Below are positions 17,710 through 26,551 of a stretch of 64,000 nt of DNA, one piece after another. The notes beneath the pieces were generated by a model. That model was given only the letters and a program-made list of their open reading frames with translations. It made no database searches and had not been told where the DNA came from. Positions within the stretch are counted from its first letter, which is position 1, and the number at the start of each line of letters is the position of its first letter. The stretch spans positions 186,001-250,000 of the forward strand of contig NZ_JAHFZZ010000003.1 in NCBI RefSeq assembly GCF_018603905.1, given 5' to 3'. Origin of the DNA: Nonomuraea sp. NEAU-A123 (lineage in GTDB: Bacteria > Actinomycetota > Actinomycetes > Streptosporangiales > Streptosporangiaceae). The position numbers and the translations under genes are program-made.

Positions 17710-18327
17710 TCAGGTTGATTTCTGCCCGTCGAGCGTCTCGCGCAGGATGTCGGCGTGCCCGGCGTGCTGGGAGGTCTCGGCGATGACGTGCATCAGCACC
17801 CGGCGTACGCTGCGCACCGCTCCCGGCTCGTGCCAGGGCGCCTCCGGCAGCGGATGCGTCGCCGACAGGTCGGGGACGGCGGCGACGATCTCCTCAGTGC
17901 GCGCGGCGACCTGCTCGTATCGCTCGAGGATCCCGGCCGGCGTCTCGTCGGGCAGCATCTGGAAGTCGTTCTGGTGGTCGATCGCCCACTGCGGGATCTC
18001 GCGTGCGGTACCGCCTGCGAAGTCGGCCCAGGTGACACCGTCGGGCAGGTCGTAGCGCATCGCCGACGGGCCTTCGACCACGAAGCGCAGCCACGCCTCC
18101 TCCATGGACGCGACATGCTTGACGAGCCCGCCCAGGCACAGTGCGCTGACCGTCGGGCGCTCCCCGAGCTGCTCGTCGCTGAGCCCGCGGATGGTGTTGG
18201 TCAGGGCGGATCGCGCGGCCGCGATCTGGGCGAGCAGTTCGACTCGCTCGGCGTCGAGCGTTGAGGGGGATGTGGGGGTAGCGGTCACGGCGTTCGGGCC
18301 CTTCGAGTTGTCGTCGTTGACTGGCAT
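17710..18327 (-). CDS. DinB-fold (DUF664) protein
   Basis: 205 aa. A DinB/DUF664 four-helix metal-binding fold: LGGLVKHVASMEEAWLRFVV carries the first histidine and VLMHVIAETSQHAGHADILR carries the HxxxH-type second pair. Related proteins are thiol-dependent transferases such as the mycothiol- and bacillithiol-dependent enzymes. It lies five bases upstream of the AlkZ-like gene, with a divergent WYL regulator 60 bases away that may control both. Confidence 0.85.
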   Translation of the reverse strand: MPVNDDNSKGPNAVTATPTSPSTLDAERVELLAQIAAARSALTNTIRGLSDEQLGERPTVSALCLGGLVKHVASMEEAWLRFVVEGPSAMRYDLPDGVTWADFAGGTAREIPQWAIDHQNDFQMLPDETPAGILERYEQVAARTEEIVAAVPDLSATHPLPEAPWHEPGAVRSVRRVLMHVIAETSQHAGHADILRETLDGQKST

Positions 18328-18389
18328 GCGACAACAATCTCAGGGGAAGCGGACAGGTAGTGGCCTCTTCTCCGGGCAATATGGGCATC

Positions 18390-19454
18390 ATGCCGAAGAC
18401 TTCAGCGCGACTGCTGTCGTTGCTCTCGCTGCTCCAGACGCGCCGCGACTGGCCGGGGGCACTGCTGGCCGAGCGGCTGGACATCAGCCCGCGCACCGTA
18501 CGCCGTGATGTCGACCGCCTGCGCGAGCTCGGCTATCCCATCGTGGCCTTCAAGGGGCCCGCCGGTGGGTACCGGCTCGAGGCCGGTACGGAGCTGCCCC
18601 CGTTGCTGTTCGACGACGAGCAAGCCATCGCTCTGGCCATCGCGCTCCAGATCGCCACCACCACTGGCGCCGGCATCGCGGAAGCCGCGGCACGCGCCCT
18701 GAACACCGTCCGGCAGGTCATGCCCGCCCGGCTGCGCCACCGGATCGACACTCTCCAGGTCACCGCCGTCGAGCGGCCCACGATCCGACCGGGCCCACAG
18801 GTCGACAGCGGCGTACTCATGGCACTCAGCGCCGCCGTCCACGCCCGCGAGGTGCTGCGCTTCGACTACACCCCCGCATCCCCACCGGGAGCTGAGGGCA
18901 ACGGTGCGCCGACTCCGCCGCGCCGGGTGCAGCCCCATCACCTCGTCACCTGGGACGGGCGCTGGTACCTCGTCGCCTGGGACCTCGACCGCGAGGACTG
19001 GCGTACCTTCCGTGCCGATCGGATCACCCCGCGCACCCCTACGGGGCCTCGCTTCACCCCGCGCGAGCTGCCAGGAGGTGATGTGGCCGCCTTCGTGGCC
19101 AGCAAGTTCTGGGACTCCGACAGCTCTGGCAACTGGCCCTGCCGCGGCGAGGTGATCCTCGATCTACCCGCCGCCGCCGTGTCCCGCTTCACCCGCTACG
19201 GGTTCGTCGAAGAACTCGGCCCGAACCGCTGCCGGCTCGTCCTGGGCTCATGGTCCTGGCCCGGCCTGGCCGCCACCATCGGCAAGTTCGACGCCGACAT
19301 CGAGGTCGTCGGCCCGGCCGAGCTCAAGGCCGCCTTCGCGAGCCTGGCCCGCCGCTACGCCAACGCCGCAACGCTACCTTCGAGACCGTCGAGACCGTCG
19401 AGACCGTCGAGACTGCGGCGGATCACGGTGTCCAGGCCGGATCCCGGCCGATGA
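18390..19454 (+). CDS. WYL-domain transcriptional regulator
   Basis: 354 aa. The N-terminal HTH_11 type winged helix is RLLSLLSLLQTRRDWPGALL...ISPRTVRRDVDRLRELGYPI, followed by a WYL domain containing the RRVQPHHLVTWDGRWYLVAW segment. WYL proteins sense nucleic-acid-like ligands and include many regulators of DNA damage and defence genes. ATG 18390 is family-typical. It is divergent from the DinB/AlkZ-like pair. The last 25 residues are encoded by a 9-bp tandem repeat and look like an added tail. Confidence 0.88.
   Translation: MPKTSARLLSLLSLLQTRRDWPGALLAERLDISPRTVRRDVDRLRELGYPIVAFKGPAGGYRLEAGTELPPLLFDDEQAIALAIALQIATTTGAGIAEAAARALNTVRQVMPARLRHRIDTLQVTAVERPTIRPGPQVDSGVLMALSAAVHAREVLRFDYTPASPPGAEGNGAPTPPRRVQPHHLVTWDGRWYLVAWDLDREDWRTFRADRITPRTPTGPRFTPRELPGGDVAAFVASKFWDSDSSGNWPCRGEVILDLPAAAVSRFTRYGFVEELGPNRCRLVLGSWSWPGLAATIGKFDADIEVVGPAELKAAFASLARRYANAATLPSRPSRPSRPSRLRRITVSRPDPGR
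19382..19413. repeat. 9-bp tandem repeat (GAGACCGTC, about 3.5 copies)
   Basis: GAGACCGTC is repeated three times plus GAGAC inside the 3' end of the WYL gene, giving Arg-Pro-Ser repeats in the tail. Copy number could vary between strains. Confidence 0.9.
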
Positions 19455-19974
19455 CGCCAAGCAGGCTGTCGAGCTTCGGGGCATCATCCGGCACCGCCAC
19501 CGGCGGCCCGAAGGCGCCGCGCTGCCTGCCCATCTCTACCATCTGGCCGGTGAAGTCCAGCGCCCGCGAGACGGCCTCGGGCTCCGGCTCGTACTGCTGA
19601 CCGGTGGCCCTGGCCAGGTCCCAGCCGTGCACGACCATGTCGACGAGGTACATGTGAGCCAGCGTGGTCATCGGCAGACCCATATCGGGGCTGGTCCCAT
19701 CCCATGCCTCCCGCCGCGACCAGACAGCGAGCGTGCCCTCCGCTCGCGTGGGGAAGTCGCCCCCGTAAGGTCCCTGCTCGACCCACGGTCCCTTGCGGCC
19801 CAGCGACTCGAACAGCTCCGCTACCCACTCCAGGTGGTTGATCAGGTCTTTGACGTCGAACTTTGCGCATGGCGTGGGCGACCCGAACTGATCATGACGC
19901 ACCGCGCGCACCAATCCGGAGGTGCGTTCGGTGGCGCGCGTCATCAGCGGCATCATGTCGTCCATGGCAGCCAT
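19423..19974 (-). CDS. TIGR03086-type DinB-superfamily metal-binding protein
   Basis: 183 aa of the mycothiol-dependent maleylpyruvate-isomerase N-terminal/TIGR03086 type: MMPLMTRATERTSGLVRAVR, CAKFDVKDLINHLEWVAELF with the first metal-binding His, and LAHMYLVDMVVHGWDLARAT with the second. Possible S-transferase-like chemistry using mycothiol is inferred from the family. The 3' end overlaps the WYL gene by about 30 bp, convergently. The ATG sits back-to-back with the putative AraC start, so one of the two starts may be slightly different. Confidence 0.82.
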   Translation of the reverse strand: MAAMDDMMPLMTRATERTSGLVRAVRHDQFGSPTPCAKFDVKDLINHLEWVAELFESLGRKGPWVEQGPYGGDFPTRAEGTLAVWSRREAWDGTSPDMGLPMTTLAHMYLVDMVVHGWDLARATGQQYEPEPEAVSRALDFTGQMVEMGRQRGAFGPPVAVPDDAPKLDSLLGVIGRDPAWTP

Positions 19975-20791
19975 GGTTCCCCGCCTGCCCCAGGCACGGC
20001 TTGTAGAAACGCGACAGCGCGGCTGGGTCGACCCGTACGCGGGACTTAACGCCTTCAATTTCGCGCGCCAGGCGCCATCACCCGAAATTTCGGCGTACGT
20101 GGAGCATTTCTGGGTCGTCACCTGGACCGACCTCGACGAGCCGTACGAACAGCGCATCGTCTCCCACCCCACCGTGAACCTGACCATCACCCAGGACTTC
20201 CACCGGATCGCGGGAGTGATCAAGGGTGGGTTCTCCTACACGATGCGGGGCAGCGGCCGCGTCCTCGGCACGCGTTTCCGCCCCGGCGGCTTCCGGCCGT
20301 TCCTCGGCGGCCCGGTTTCCGAGCTGACCGACCGCTTCGTGGAGATCGGCGAGATGTACGGCACAGCAGGCGCGACCCTGGTCGAGCACGTCCTGGCCGA
20401 ACCCGACCCCCGGGCCGCCATCGGGCTCACCGAGAGGTTCCTCCTGAGTCTGGGGCCGGAGCAGGATCCGCTGGCCGAGGAGGTCGCGGAGCTGGTGGCG
20501 ATGGTGGAGAACGACGTGTCCATGACCAGGGTCGACGAGCTGGCCATCAGGTCGGGGCGGTCGGTGCGCTCGCTGCAGCGTTTGTTCCGGGACTATGTCG
20601 GCATCGGCCCCAAGTGGGTGATCCGCCGCTTCCGGCTGCACGAGGCCGCGGAGCGGGTCTCCCAGAGCTTCGACCTTGCCACGCTGGCCACCGAACTCGG
20701 CTACACCGACCAAGCCCACCTGACCCGCGACTTCACCGCCGCGGTCGGCATGCCACCCGCGGCCTACGCCCGGCTCAGCAGCCGGGCTTGA
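19973..20791 (+). CDS. AraC-family transcriptional regulator
   Basis: About 272 aa. The N-terminal domain has VEHFWVVTWTDL and SHPTVNLTITQDF, typical of DUF6597-containing AraC regulators. The C-terminal AraC HTH has VDELAIRSGRSVRSLQRLFR with GIGPKWVIRRFRLHEAAERV and LGYTDQAHLTRDFTAAVGMP. The start is unclear: ATG 19973 is back-to-back with the neighbour's ATG, and 19922 is also open. It probably controls the TIGR03086 gene or the following MFS transporter. Confidence 0.88.
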   Translation: MVPRLPQARLVETRQRGWVDPYAGLNAFNFARQAPSPEISAYVEHFWVVTWTDLDEPYEQRIVSHPTVNLTITQDFHRIAGVIKGGFSYTMRGSGRVLGTRFRPGGFRPFLGGPVSELTDRFVEIGEMYGTAGATLVEHVLAEPDPRAAIGLTERFLLSLGPEQDPLAEEVAELVAMVENDVSMTRVDELAIRSGRSVRSLQRLFRDYVGIGPKWVIRRFRLHEAAERVSQSFDLATLATELGYTDQAHLTRDFTAAVGMPPAAYARLSSRA

Positions 20792-20803
20792 TGCTGTGTG
20801 CGG

Positions 20804-22285
20804 CTAGTGCTCACCGGCGTTGTCCGCCCGGGCCGGTAGGAGCAGGGCGGCGATGACCACGCCCACCGACAGGATGGCGCCGATGATGAAGGCCAGCCGC
20901 ATACCGCCGAGGTTGGCGAGCGCCTCCGTGACGCCTTCGGCCTTCAGGGTGTCGGCCCGCGCGCTCATCACGGTGATCACCAGCGCGGTGCCGATAGCCG
21001 CGGCGACCTGCTGCAGTGTGCTCAGGATCGAGCTCCCGTGGGAGTAGAGGTGCGGGGGGACCGCTCCGAGCCCGAGAGTGAAGACCGGCGTGAAGGTCGC
21101 GGCCAGGCTCACCATGAGCAGCGCGTGCAGGCCGAGAAGCTGCCAGTACGGCATGGTCATCGTGACCTGGGTGAAGCCGACAAGCGCGAGCATGATCCCG
21201 ATAGCGCCAGGGATGACCAGAACCCGACCGCCGTAGTTGTCGAACAGCCGGCCGACGGTCGGACCGAGCAGACCCATCGCCAGCCCGCCCGGCATCACGA
21301 GGAGGCCGGTCTCCAGGGGGTTGAGTCCGCGGACGTTCTGCAGGTACAGCGGCAGCAGGATCATCGAGCCGAGCATGGACATGAACGCCACCGCCATCAG
21401 GATCAGCGCGACCGTGTAGGTGCGGCGACGCAGGGTCCGCAGGTCCATCAGCGGCGTGCCACGCTTCTGCAACGACAGTTGGCGAAAGACGAAGACGGCG
21501 ATGGTGACCAGACCGGCCACCACGATGGCGGCGGCAACGCGGATGTCCCCACCCTCGAACCGGCTGAGCCCGTAGACCAGGCCGCCGAACCCGGCAGCGG
21601 CGGTGACCACGCTGAACCAGTCGATGGTGCTGAACTCAGGCTCACCGACGTTCTTGAGCTGCCTCAGGCCGCCCCACGTGATCAGCCCGGCGATGGGCAG
21701 CACCACGGCGAACAGCAGGCGCCAGGACCCGAAGTTGAGGATCACTCCGGAGATCGCCGGGCCCATCGCGGGCGCGACGGAGATGGCCAGGGTGACGTTG
21801 CCCATCACTCGGCCCCGGTCCGCTTCCGGCACGACCTGCATCAGCGTGGTCATCAACAGCGGCATCATCACGGCAGTCCCGGACGCCTGGACGATGCGGG
21901 CGCCCAGCAGCACCTCGAACGTCGGCGCGACGGCGGCCAACGCCGTGCCGAGCAGGAACAGGCCCATCGCGGTGGTGTACGCGCTGCGGGTGGACACCCG
22001 CTGCAGGAACCACCCGGTGATCGGGATGACAGAGGCCATGGTCAACATGAAGGCGGTCGACAGCCACTGAGCGGTCTGCTCGGTTATGCGCATCGCGTCC
22101 ATCAACCGCGGGATCGCATTGATCATGATCGTTTCGTTGAGGATGACCACGAACGTGGCGAGCACCAGCAGCCGGATCACGGCCGGGGTGCGACCTGAAC
22201 CAGAGGTCGCGGACTTGGCGGGTGAGTCGAGCTGTGGGCTGGACACGGCACCTCGATCGGGGGTCGTCGGACATGCTGTCGTCAT
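20804..22285 (-). CDS. MFS multidrug exporter, DHA2 type
   Basis: 493 aa with about 14 membrane segments. The first helix motif is VVILNETIMINAIPRLMDAM, the DHA2 position where many homologues have LDxTIVNVAL, followed by WLSTAFMLTMASVIPITGWF. Proton-coupled export of hydrophobic compounds is the family role. It converges on the AraC gene with a 12-bp gap. The substrate is unknown. Confidence 0.92.
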   Translation of the reverse strand: MTTACPTTPDRGAVSSPQLDSPAKSATSGSGRTPAVIRLLVLATFVVILNETIMINAIPRLMDAMRITEQTAQWLSTAFMLTMASVIPITGWFLQRVSTRSAYTTAMGLFLLGTALAAVAPTFEVLLGARIVQASGTAVMMPLLMTTLMQVVPEADRGRVMGNVTLAISVAPAMGPAISGVILNFGSWRLLFAVVLPIAGLITWGGLRQLKNVGEPEFSTIDWFSVVTAAAGFGGLVYGLSRFEGGDIRVAAAIVVAGLVTIAVFVFRQLSLQKRGTPLMDLRTLRRRTYTVALILMAVAFMSMLGSMILLPLYLQNVRGLNPLETGLLVMPGGLAMGLLGPTVGRLFDNYGGRVLVIPGAIGIMLALVGFTQVTMTMPYWQLLGLHALLMVSLAATFTPVFTLGLGAVPPHLYSHGSSILSTLQQVAAAIGTALVITVMSARADTLKAEGVTEALANLGGMRLAFIIGAILSVGVVIAALLLPARADNAGEH

Positions 22286-22486
22286 GGCTGGCGTCCCCAG
22301 CCTTGGGTCTCACAAGAAGTTGTGGTCATGCAAAGACTGACCGGCACCACCGACAAAACTCATCGCCCCTCCCCAGCATTCCGGCAACTGATGCGAAATG
22401 TCACCCGATTTTCACCGGCGAACGACGATCTCTAGATCACCCAGAGCAGGACGAACCGGGAATGAGACGCCTCACGACCTTCCGGG

Positions 22487-23023
22487 GTGATCAGCAGGCA
22501 TCGGCGCCTGCGCGCCCTCACCCTGGACACGGCCATCCGCGCCTACCTGGACCAGCATCCCGCCGCCACTGTGGTCGCCCTCGGCGAGGGCCTGCAGACC
22601 ACCTACTGGCGCCTGGGCGGCCCGGCATCGACTGGCTGTCAGTGGATCTGCCACCCGTCATCGACCTGCGCACCCGCCTGTTCCCACAGGAGCCGCGCAT
22701 GACCGCGATCCCGGCCTCGGCGCTGGACCGCACGTGGATGGACGTTTCCGATCCGGCGCGTGGCGTGTTCATCTCCGCCGAGGGTCTGTTCATGTACCTC
22801 GAACGCGACCAGGTGATGTCCCTGATCGCCGAGTGTGCCGTCCGAGGCCGCCCGCCTGCCCGCACAGATCCCGGGCGTGGCCACCGCCGAAGAGCTGCAG
22901 CCGCCGCCCGGCCGCAAGGCATGGCGGTCGAGAACACTCCGGAAGATCGCGGCCCTGCCCGGCCCGCGCGATCTACGCCCATCGATCACCCTGTTGAGCT
23001 TCGCCGCCCGTCATGGACAGTAG
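22487..23023 (+). pseudogene. Broken LCMT-type SAM methyltransferase
   Basis: Three frames together read as a leucine carboxyl methyltransferase-like (PF04072) protein: RLRALTLDTAIRAYLDQHPA with TVVALGEGLQTTYWRL (the SAM loop); then, shifted, IDWLSVDLPPVIDLRTRLFP and GVFISAEGLFMYLERDQV; then, shifted again after a deletion near 22840, RKIAALPGPRDLRPSITLLS to a stop at 23023. The first 70 or so residues are missing. At least two frameshifts make it non-functional. Confidence 0.75.
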
Positions 23024-23329
23024 GCCGCGACGTCCTACCCGGCGAGGGTCGGGAACATCGGCGGGCGCGTGGTGGTTACAGATGTCGTGGCCGGTGTGCC
23101 CAGTGTCCCCGGGCCTCACCTATTGCCTTCGCGGAATACCGTTCGGCTGGAGCCGCGTTGCGCCTTTCGCCGAGAGGCGACACGCACACCGGTACGCACA
23201 CGTTTCGAAGGTCCCGCCGCTTTTCAGTGGCGGGACCTTCGTCATGTCTGGACTTCCCGGGTAGGCGGCCAAGCCCTCGGGTCCGGCGATCAGTGGACGA
23301 ATCGGCCGCGGGTACATCAGCAGCGCCCT
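23024..23329. other. Intergenic region with terminator
   Basis: No gene seen. It contains the strong bidirectional hairpin at 23206-23241. Confidence 0.6.
23206..23241. terminator. Strong bidirectional hairpin terminator
   Basis: CGAAGGTCCCGCC and GGCGGGACCTTCG form a perfect 13-bp stem around a 10-nt loop (GCTTTTCAGT). It lies downstream of the response-regulator gene on the minus strand, and of the broken methyltransferase on the plus strand. Confidence 0.8.
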
Positions 23330-24022
23330 TCAGCTGTCGGCCGGCCGCGGTGAGCCGGTGCCGCCGGGAGAGATCAGGCCGGTCTCGTAGGCGACCACCA
23401 CGGCTTGGACACGGTCGCGCAGGTCGAGCTTGGACAGGATGCCGGCGACGTGGGTCTTCACCGTGGCCACGCTGAGGGTGAGCTGGTCGGCGAGTTCGGC
23501 GTTGCTCAGGCCGGTGGCGAGCAGGCGCAGCACGTCCAGTTCCCGGGGCGTCAACTGGTGCAGATCGCGGTGGAGGGTGGGCTTCGCGTCGTCGCGGCGG
23601 GCGAAACGCTCGACCAGGCGGCGGGTGATGGTGGGCGCGAGCAGGGCGTCGCCGGAGCGCACCAGACGTACCGCGGCCACCAGGTGCTCGGGTGAGACGT
23701 CCTTGAGCAGGAACCCGCTCGCCCCCGCGGCGAGCGCGGCATACACGTAGTGGTCGAGGTCGTAGGTGGTCAGGATCAGCACGCGGGTGTCCTCGGCACC
23801 GCCCGCGAGGATCCGCCGGGTGGCTTCGAGGCCGTCCATCCGCGGCATCCGGATGTCCATGAGCACGACGTCGGGCCTGGTACGGCGGACCGCGGCGACG
23901 GCTTCGTCCCCGTCGGCGGCCTCGGCCGCCACGTCGATGCCGTTGGCGGTGAGGATCATGCGAAATCCCGTGCGTACCAGTGCCTGGTCGTCGGCGATGA
24001 CGGCGCGCAACCGCTCGGTCAT
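23330..24022 (-). CDS. NarL/LuxR-type response regulator
   Basis: 230 aa. The receiver domain has the acidic pair ADDQ near residue 11, the phospho-acceptor Asp in VVLMDIRMPRMDGLEATRRI at about 54, the conserved Thr in LILTTY and Lys in FLLKDVSPEHL. The C-terminal LuxR HTH is LTPRELDVLRLLATGLSNAE with SVATVKTHVAGILSKL. The start overlaps the stop of the histidine kinase by ATGA, so kinase and regulator are coupled. It probably controls the divergent ABC exporter operon that begins at 25661. Confidence 0.93.
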   Translation of the reverse strand: MTERLRAVIADDQALVRTGFRMILTANGIDVAAEAADGDEAVAAVRRTRPDVVLMDIRMPRMDGLEATRRILAGGAEDTRVLILTTYDLDHYVYAALAAGASGFLLKDVSPEHLVAAVRLVRSGDALLAPTITRRLVERFARRDDAKPTLHRDLHQLTPRELDVLRLLATGLSNAELADQLTLSVATVKTHVAGILSKLDLRDRVQAVVVAYETGLISPGGTGSPRPADS

Positions 24023-25440
24023 GCGGTCCTCCACGGGACGCGGGCCTTGATCCGGAATCCGCCTTCGGCCGTCCGTCCGGCGTCCAGGGTCCCGCCGTAG
24101 ACAGCGAGCCGCTCGCGCAACCCGATCAGCCCCCTGCCCTCGCCGGTTCGCGGCCCGGCGCTCCGTGTCCCGCCGGTGTCGGTCACCTCGATCTCCAGCC
24201 AGTCGCCGTCGTGGCCGATCGTCACGGACGCGGCGGCCCCGGGCGCGTGCTTGATCGTGTTGGTGAGGGCTTCCTGCACGACGCGGTAGGCGGCGAGGTC
24301 GATCCCGGGAGGCAAGGGCCCGGGCGGCGACACCGCGACGCGCACCGGCACTCCGGCAGCGCGGACCCGTTCCACCAGGCCGTCGAGCTGTTCGAGCCCG
24401 GGCTGGGGTTCGAGCCCGTCGGAAGGCCCGTCGAGGCGTTCGCCGCCCGGGCCGGCGAGCAGGCCCATGACATGGCGCAGTTCGGCCATGGCGGCCCGGC
24501 CGCCGGACTCGATCGCGAGCAGAGCCTGCTTCGACTGTTCCGGCTCCACGTCCATCACGCTGCGGGCCGCGCCGGCCTGGATCACCATCACATTGACATT
24601 GTGGGTCACCACATCGTGGAGCTCGGCGGCGATCCGGGACCGCTCCTCGGTGACAGCCCTGCGCATGGCGTCCGCCTGCGCCTGCTGCAGCTCGGTGAGC
24701 CGGTGCCGGCTGGCTCTTTGTTGTCGCCGCCAGAAACGGACGAAGCTCCCGAGGACGCCGACGCTCAGCAGGACGACGAACGGCCCCATCCAATTCGGCA
24801 GCGCAGGCGCGACGTCCCCGAACCCGGCACCGGCGAGCCCGGCCGCGAGCACGAGGCCACCCATCGCCAGGATTCGGGCACGGCTGTGGGCGGCGGCACC
24901 GTACGCGGCGACAGCACAGGTCAACACGGTGATCCAGGTCGCATCCGCGTGTGTGGCCCGGGCTGCCGCCAGCACCACCCAGAAGGTGATGAGCGGGAAC
25001 CGGCGCCGTGCCGCCAGCGGCAACGCCGTCAGCGCCACGAGGAACACGGGCGGGTCGTGGGACGAAAGCTGGGCAAGCGGACCGCCAAAGGCTGAGGATG
25101 GGCCGTTGAACAGGACATGGGGAGGTACTGCGTGGTCGGCCAGGGGACCAGGTCGGAACCGCAAGTACTCGATCCCTTCGGGCTGATTCGCGAAAGAATC
25201 CACCGATACAGTCACCGCGATGACCGTCAGGACGATCGCGATCATCACGTCGGCGGCGAGTGCTCTGCGAGACAGCCTTGGGGTTCCGTCGCTACGCCGC
25301 CCCGGCGCGTCCCGGACGCCGCGCTGATCTGAGTAGTCCTCGTTCAGCCGGCTGTACAGGTCGAGCACATGCCGCCACCACGGCCGTCGTTCCCCGGTTT
25401 CCACCGGCACATTGTCACGTCTGCCCCGTCCGTCCCGCAT
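24019..25440 (-). CDS. Sensor histidine kinase, NarX/DesK-like (HisKA_3)
   Basis: 473 aa. The N-terminal half has several membrane helices (LAADVMIAIVLTVIAVTVSV and others) and no large extracellular domain. The HisKA_3 dimerisation/phosphorylation motif is EERSRIAAELHDVVTHNVNV, and the HATPase_c domain has VVQEALTNTIKHAP and GRGLIGLRERLAVYGG. It is the first gene of a two-component operon. GTG 25410 is an alternative start. An intramembrane signal, for example envelope stress or a peptide antibiotic, is inferred from architecture plus the nearby ABC genes. Confidence 0.92.
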   Translation of the reverse strand: MRDGRGRRDNVPVETGERRPWWRHVLDLYSRLNEDYSDQRGVRDAPGRRSDGTPRLSRRALAADVMIAIVLTVIAVTVSVDSFANQPEGIEYLRFRPGPLADHAVPPHVLFNGPSSAFGGPLAQLSSHDPPVFLVALTALPLAARRRFPLITFWVVLAAARATHADATWITVLTCAVAAYGAAAHSRARILAMGGLVLAAGLAGAGFGDVAPALPNWMGPFVVLLSVGVLGSFVRFWRRQQRASRHRLTELQQAQADAMRRAVTEERSRIAAELHDVVTHNVNVMVIQAGAARSVMDVEPEQSKQALLAIESGGRAAMAELRHVMGLLAGPGGERLDGPSDGLEPQPGLEQLDGLVERVRAAGVPVRVAVSPPGPLPPGIDLAAYRVVQEALTNTIKHAPGAAASVTIGHDGDWLEIEVTDTGGTRSAGPRTGEGRGLIGLRERLAVYGGTLDAGRTAEGGFRIKARVPWRTA

Positions 25441-25660
25441 CGGCCGTCGTGATGGGTTTCACGGTCTTCGGGACTAGATCGCAGGGATGAGCCGGCGGCA
25501 CTTCGTTCTCAGGCGCTAGGCGATCTCGGTTTGACGGCCGAAGCGCACCGGCATGAGCAGTGCCTAGTTTCGTTCCCGGCACCACGCCGCCGTGGAGCCA
25601 CGACGGTGGCGGCGCTGTTCATGACCACCTTTCGGACCACCCTTTTCAGGAGGGCATGGC

Positions 25661-26551
25661 GTGACTACTGTCCTGCGGGCCCAGGCATTGGGCAAGAAGT
25701 ACGGCAGACGCTGGGCGCTGCGCGAGTGCACCATCGACATCCCGGCGGGCCACGTCGTGGGGTTGGTGGGTCCCAACGGAGCCGGCAAGTCCACGCTGCT
25801 GAAGCTGGCCAGCGGCCAGCTCGAGCCGACCGCTGGCGGCATCACCGTGCTCGGCGGCCGGCCAGGAAGCACGCCCGCGCAGCTGGCCAAGGTCGGGTTC
25901 GTCGCCCAGGAGACCCCCGTCTACGCGGGCCTGACCGTCGCCGAACACCTGCGGTTGGGAGCTCGGCTCAACCCCCGCTGGGACGACGGCATGGCGCGGG
26001 AACGCATCGCGCGGCTCGGCCTCGTCCCCGCGCATCGGGCGGGCAAGCTGTCGGGCGGCCAGCGCGCCCAGCTCGCCCTCACCCTGGGCCTGGCCAAGCG
26101 GCCCGACCTGCTGATCCTGGACGAGCCCGCGGCCGCACTCGACCCGCTGGCCCGTCACGAGTTCCTGCAAGGGCTGATGGAGGCCGACGTCGAGCACAAG
26201 CTGAGCGTGGTGCTCTCCTCCCACCTGGTCTCCGACCTGGAACGGGTCTGCGACTACCTGATCGTGCTCGTCGACTCCCGCGTCCAGATCGCCGGGAAGA
26301 CCGACCACCTGCTGGCCACCCATCACCGGCTCACCGGCCCGCGCCGCGATCCCGACCTGCTCCCCGCCGGCCGGCACGTGGTCTCCGCACGTCACACCGA
26401 CCGGCAGAGCACGTACGTGGTCAGAACCGGCGCCCCGATCCACGACCCCGCCTGGAGGGTCAGCCGGCTCAGCCTGGAGGACCTCGTCCTGGCCTACATG
26501 GACGGGCGCACCGCCGAGCGCCGGCGTGTCGCCCTGGAGGTGCAGGGATGA
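25661..26551 (+). CDS. ABC transporter ATP-binding protein
   Basis: 296 aa. Walker A is VGPNGAGKSTLLKLASGQ, the signature is KLSGGQRAQLALTLGLA, Walker B is LLILDEPAAALDPLARHE and the switch His is in VVLSSHLVSDLERV. A C-terminal extension of about 80 aa is common in this exporter class. GTG start with a perfect AGGAGGG. It overlaps the permease start by ATGA. First gene of a four-gene operon with the permease and two lipoproteins, divergent from the two-component system. Confidence 0.93.
   Translation: MTTVLRAQALGKKYGRRWALRECTIDIPAGHVVGLVGPNGAGKSTLLKLASGQLEPTAGGITVLGGRPGSTPAQLAKVGFVAQETPVYAGLTVAEHLRLGARLNPRWDDGMARERIARLGLVPAHRAGKLSGGQRAQLALTLGLAKRPDLLILDEPAAALDPLARHEFLQGLMEADVEHKLSVVLSSHLVSDLERVCDYLIVLVDSRVQIAGKTDHLLATHHRLTGPRRDPDLLPAGRHVVSARHTDRQSTYVVRTGAPIHDPAWRVSRLSLEDLVLAYMDGRTAERRRVALEVQG

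Noticed and set aside
21038..22198. 386-codon plus-strand open frame opposite the MFS gene
   Set aside because: Gln/His/Arg-rich, low-complexity, exact complement of a clear 14-helix transporter.
25531..26547. N-terminal extension of the permease frame back to 25531
   Set aside because: It would overlap the entire ATPase gene; the ATG at 26548 with ATGA overlap starts the conserved permease N-terminus.
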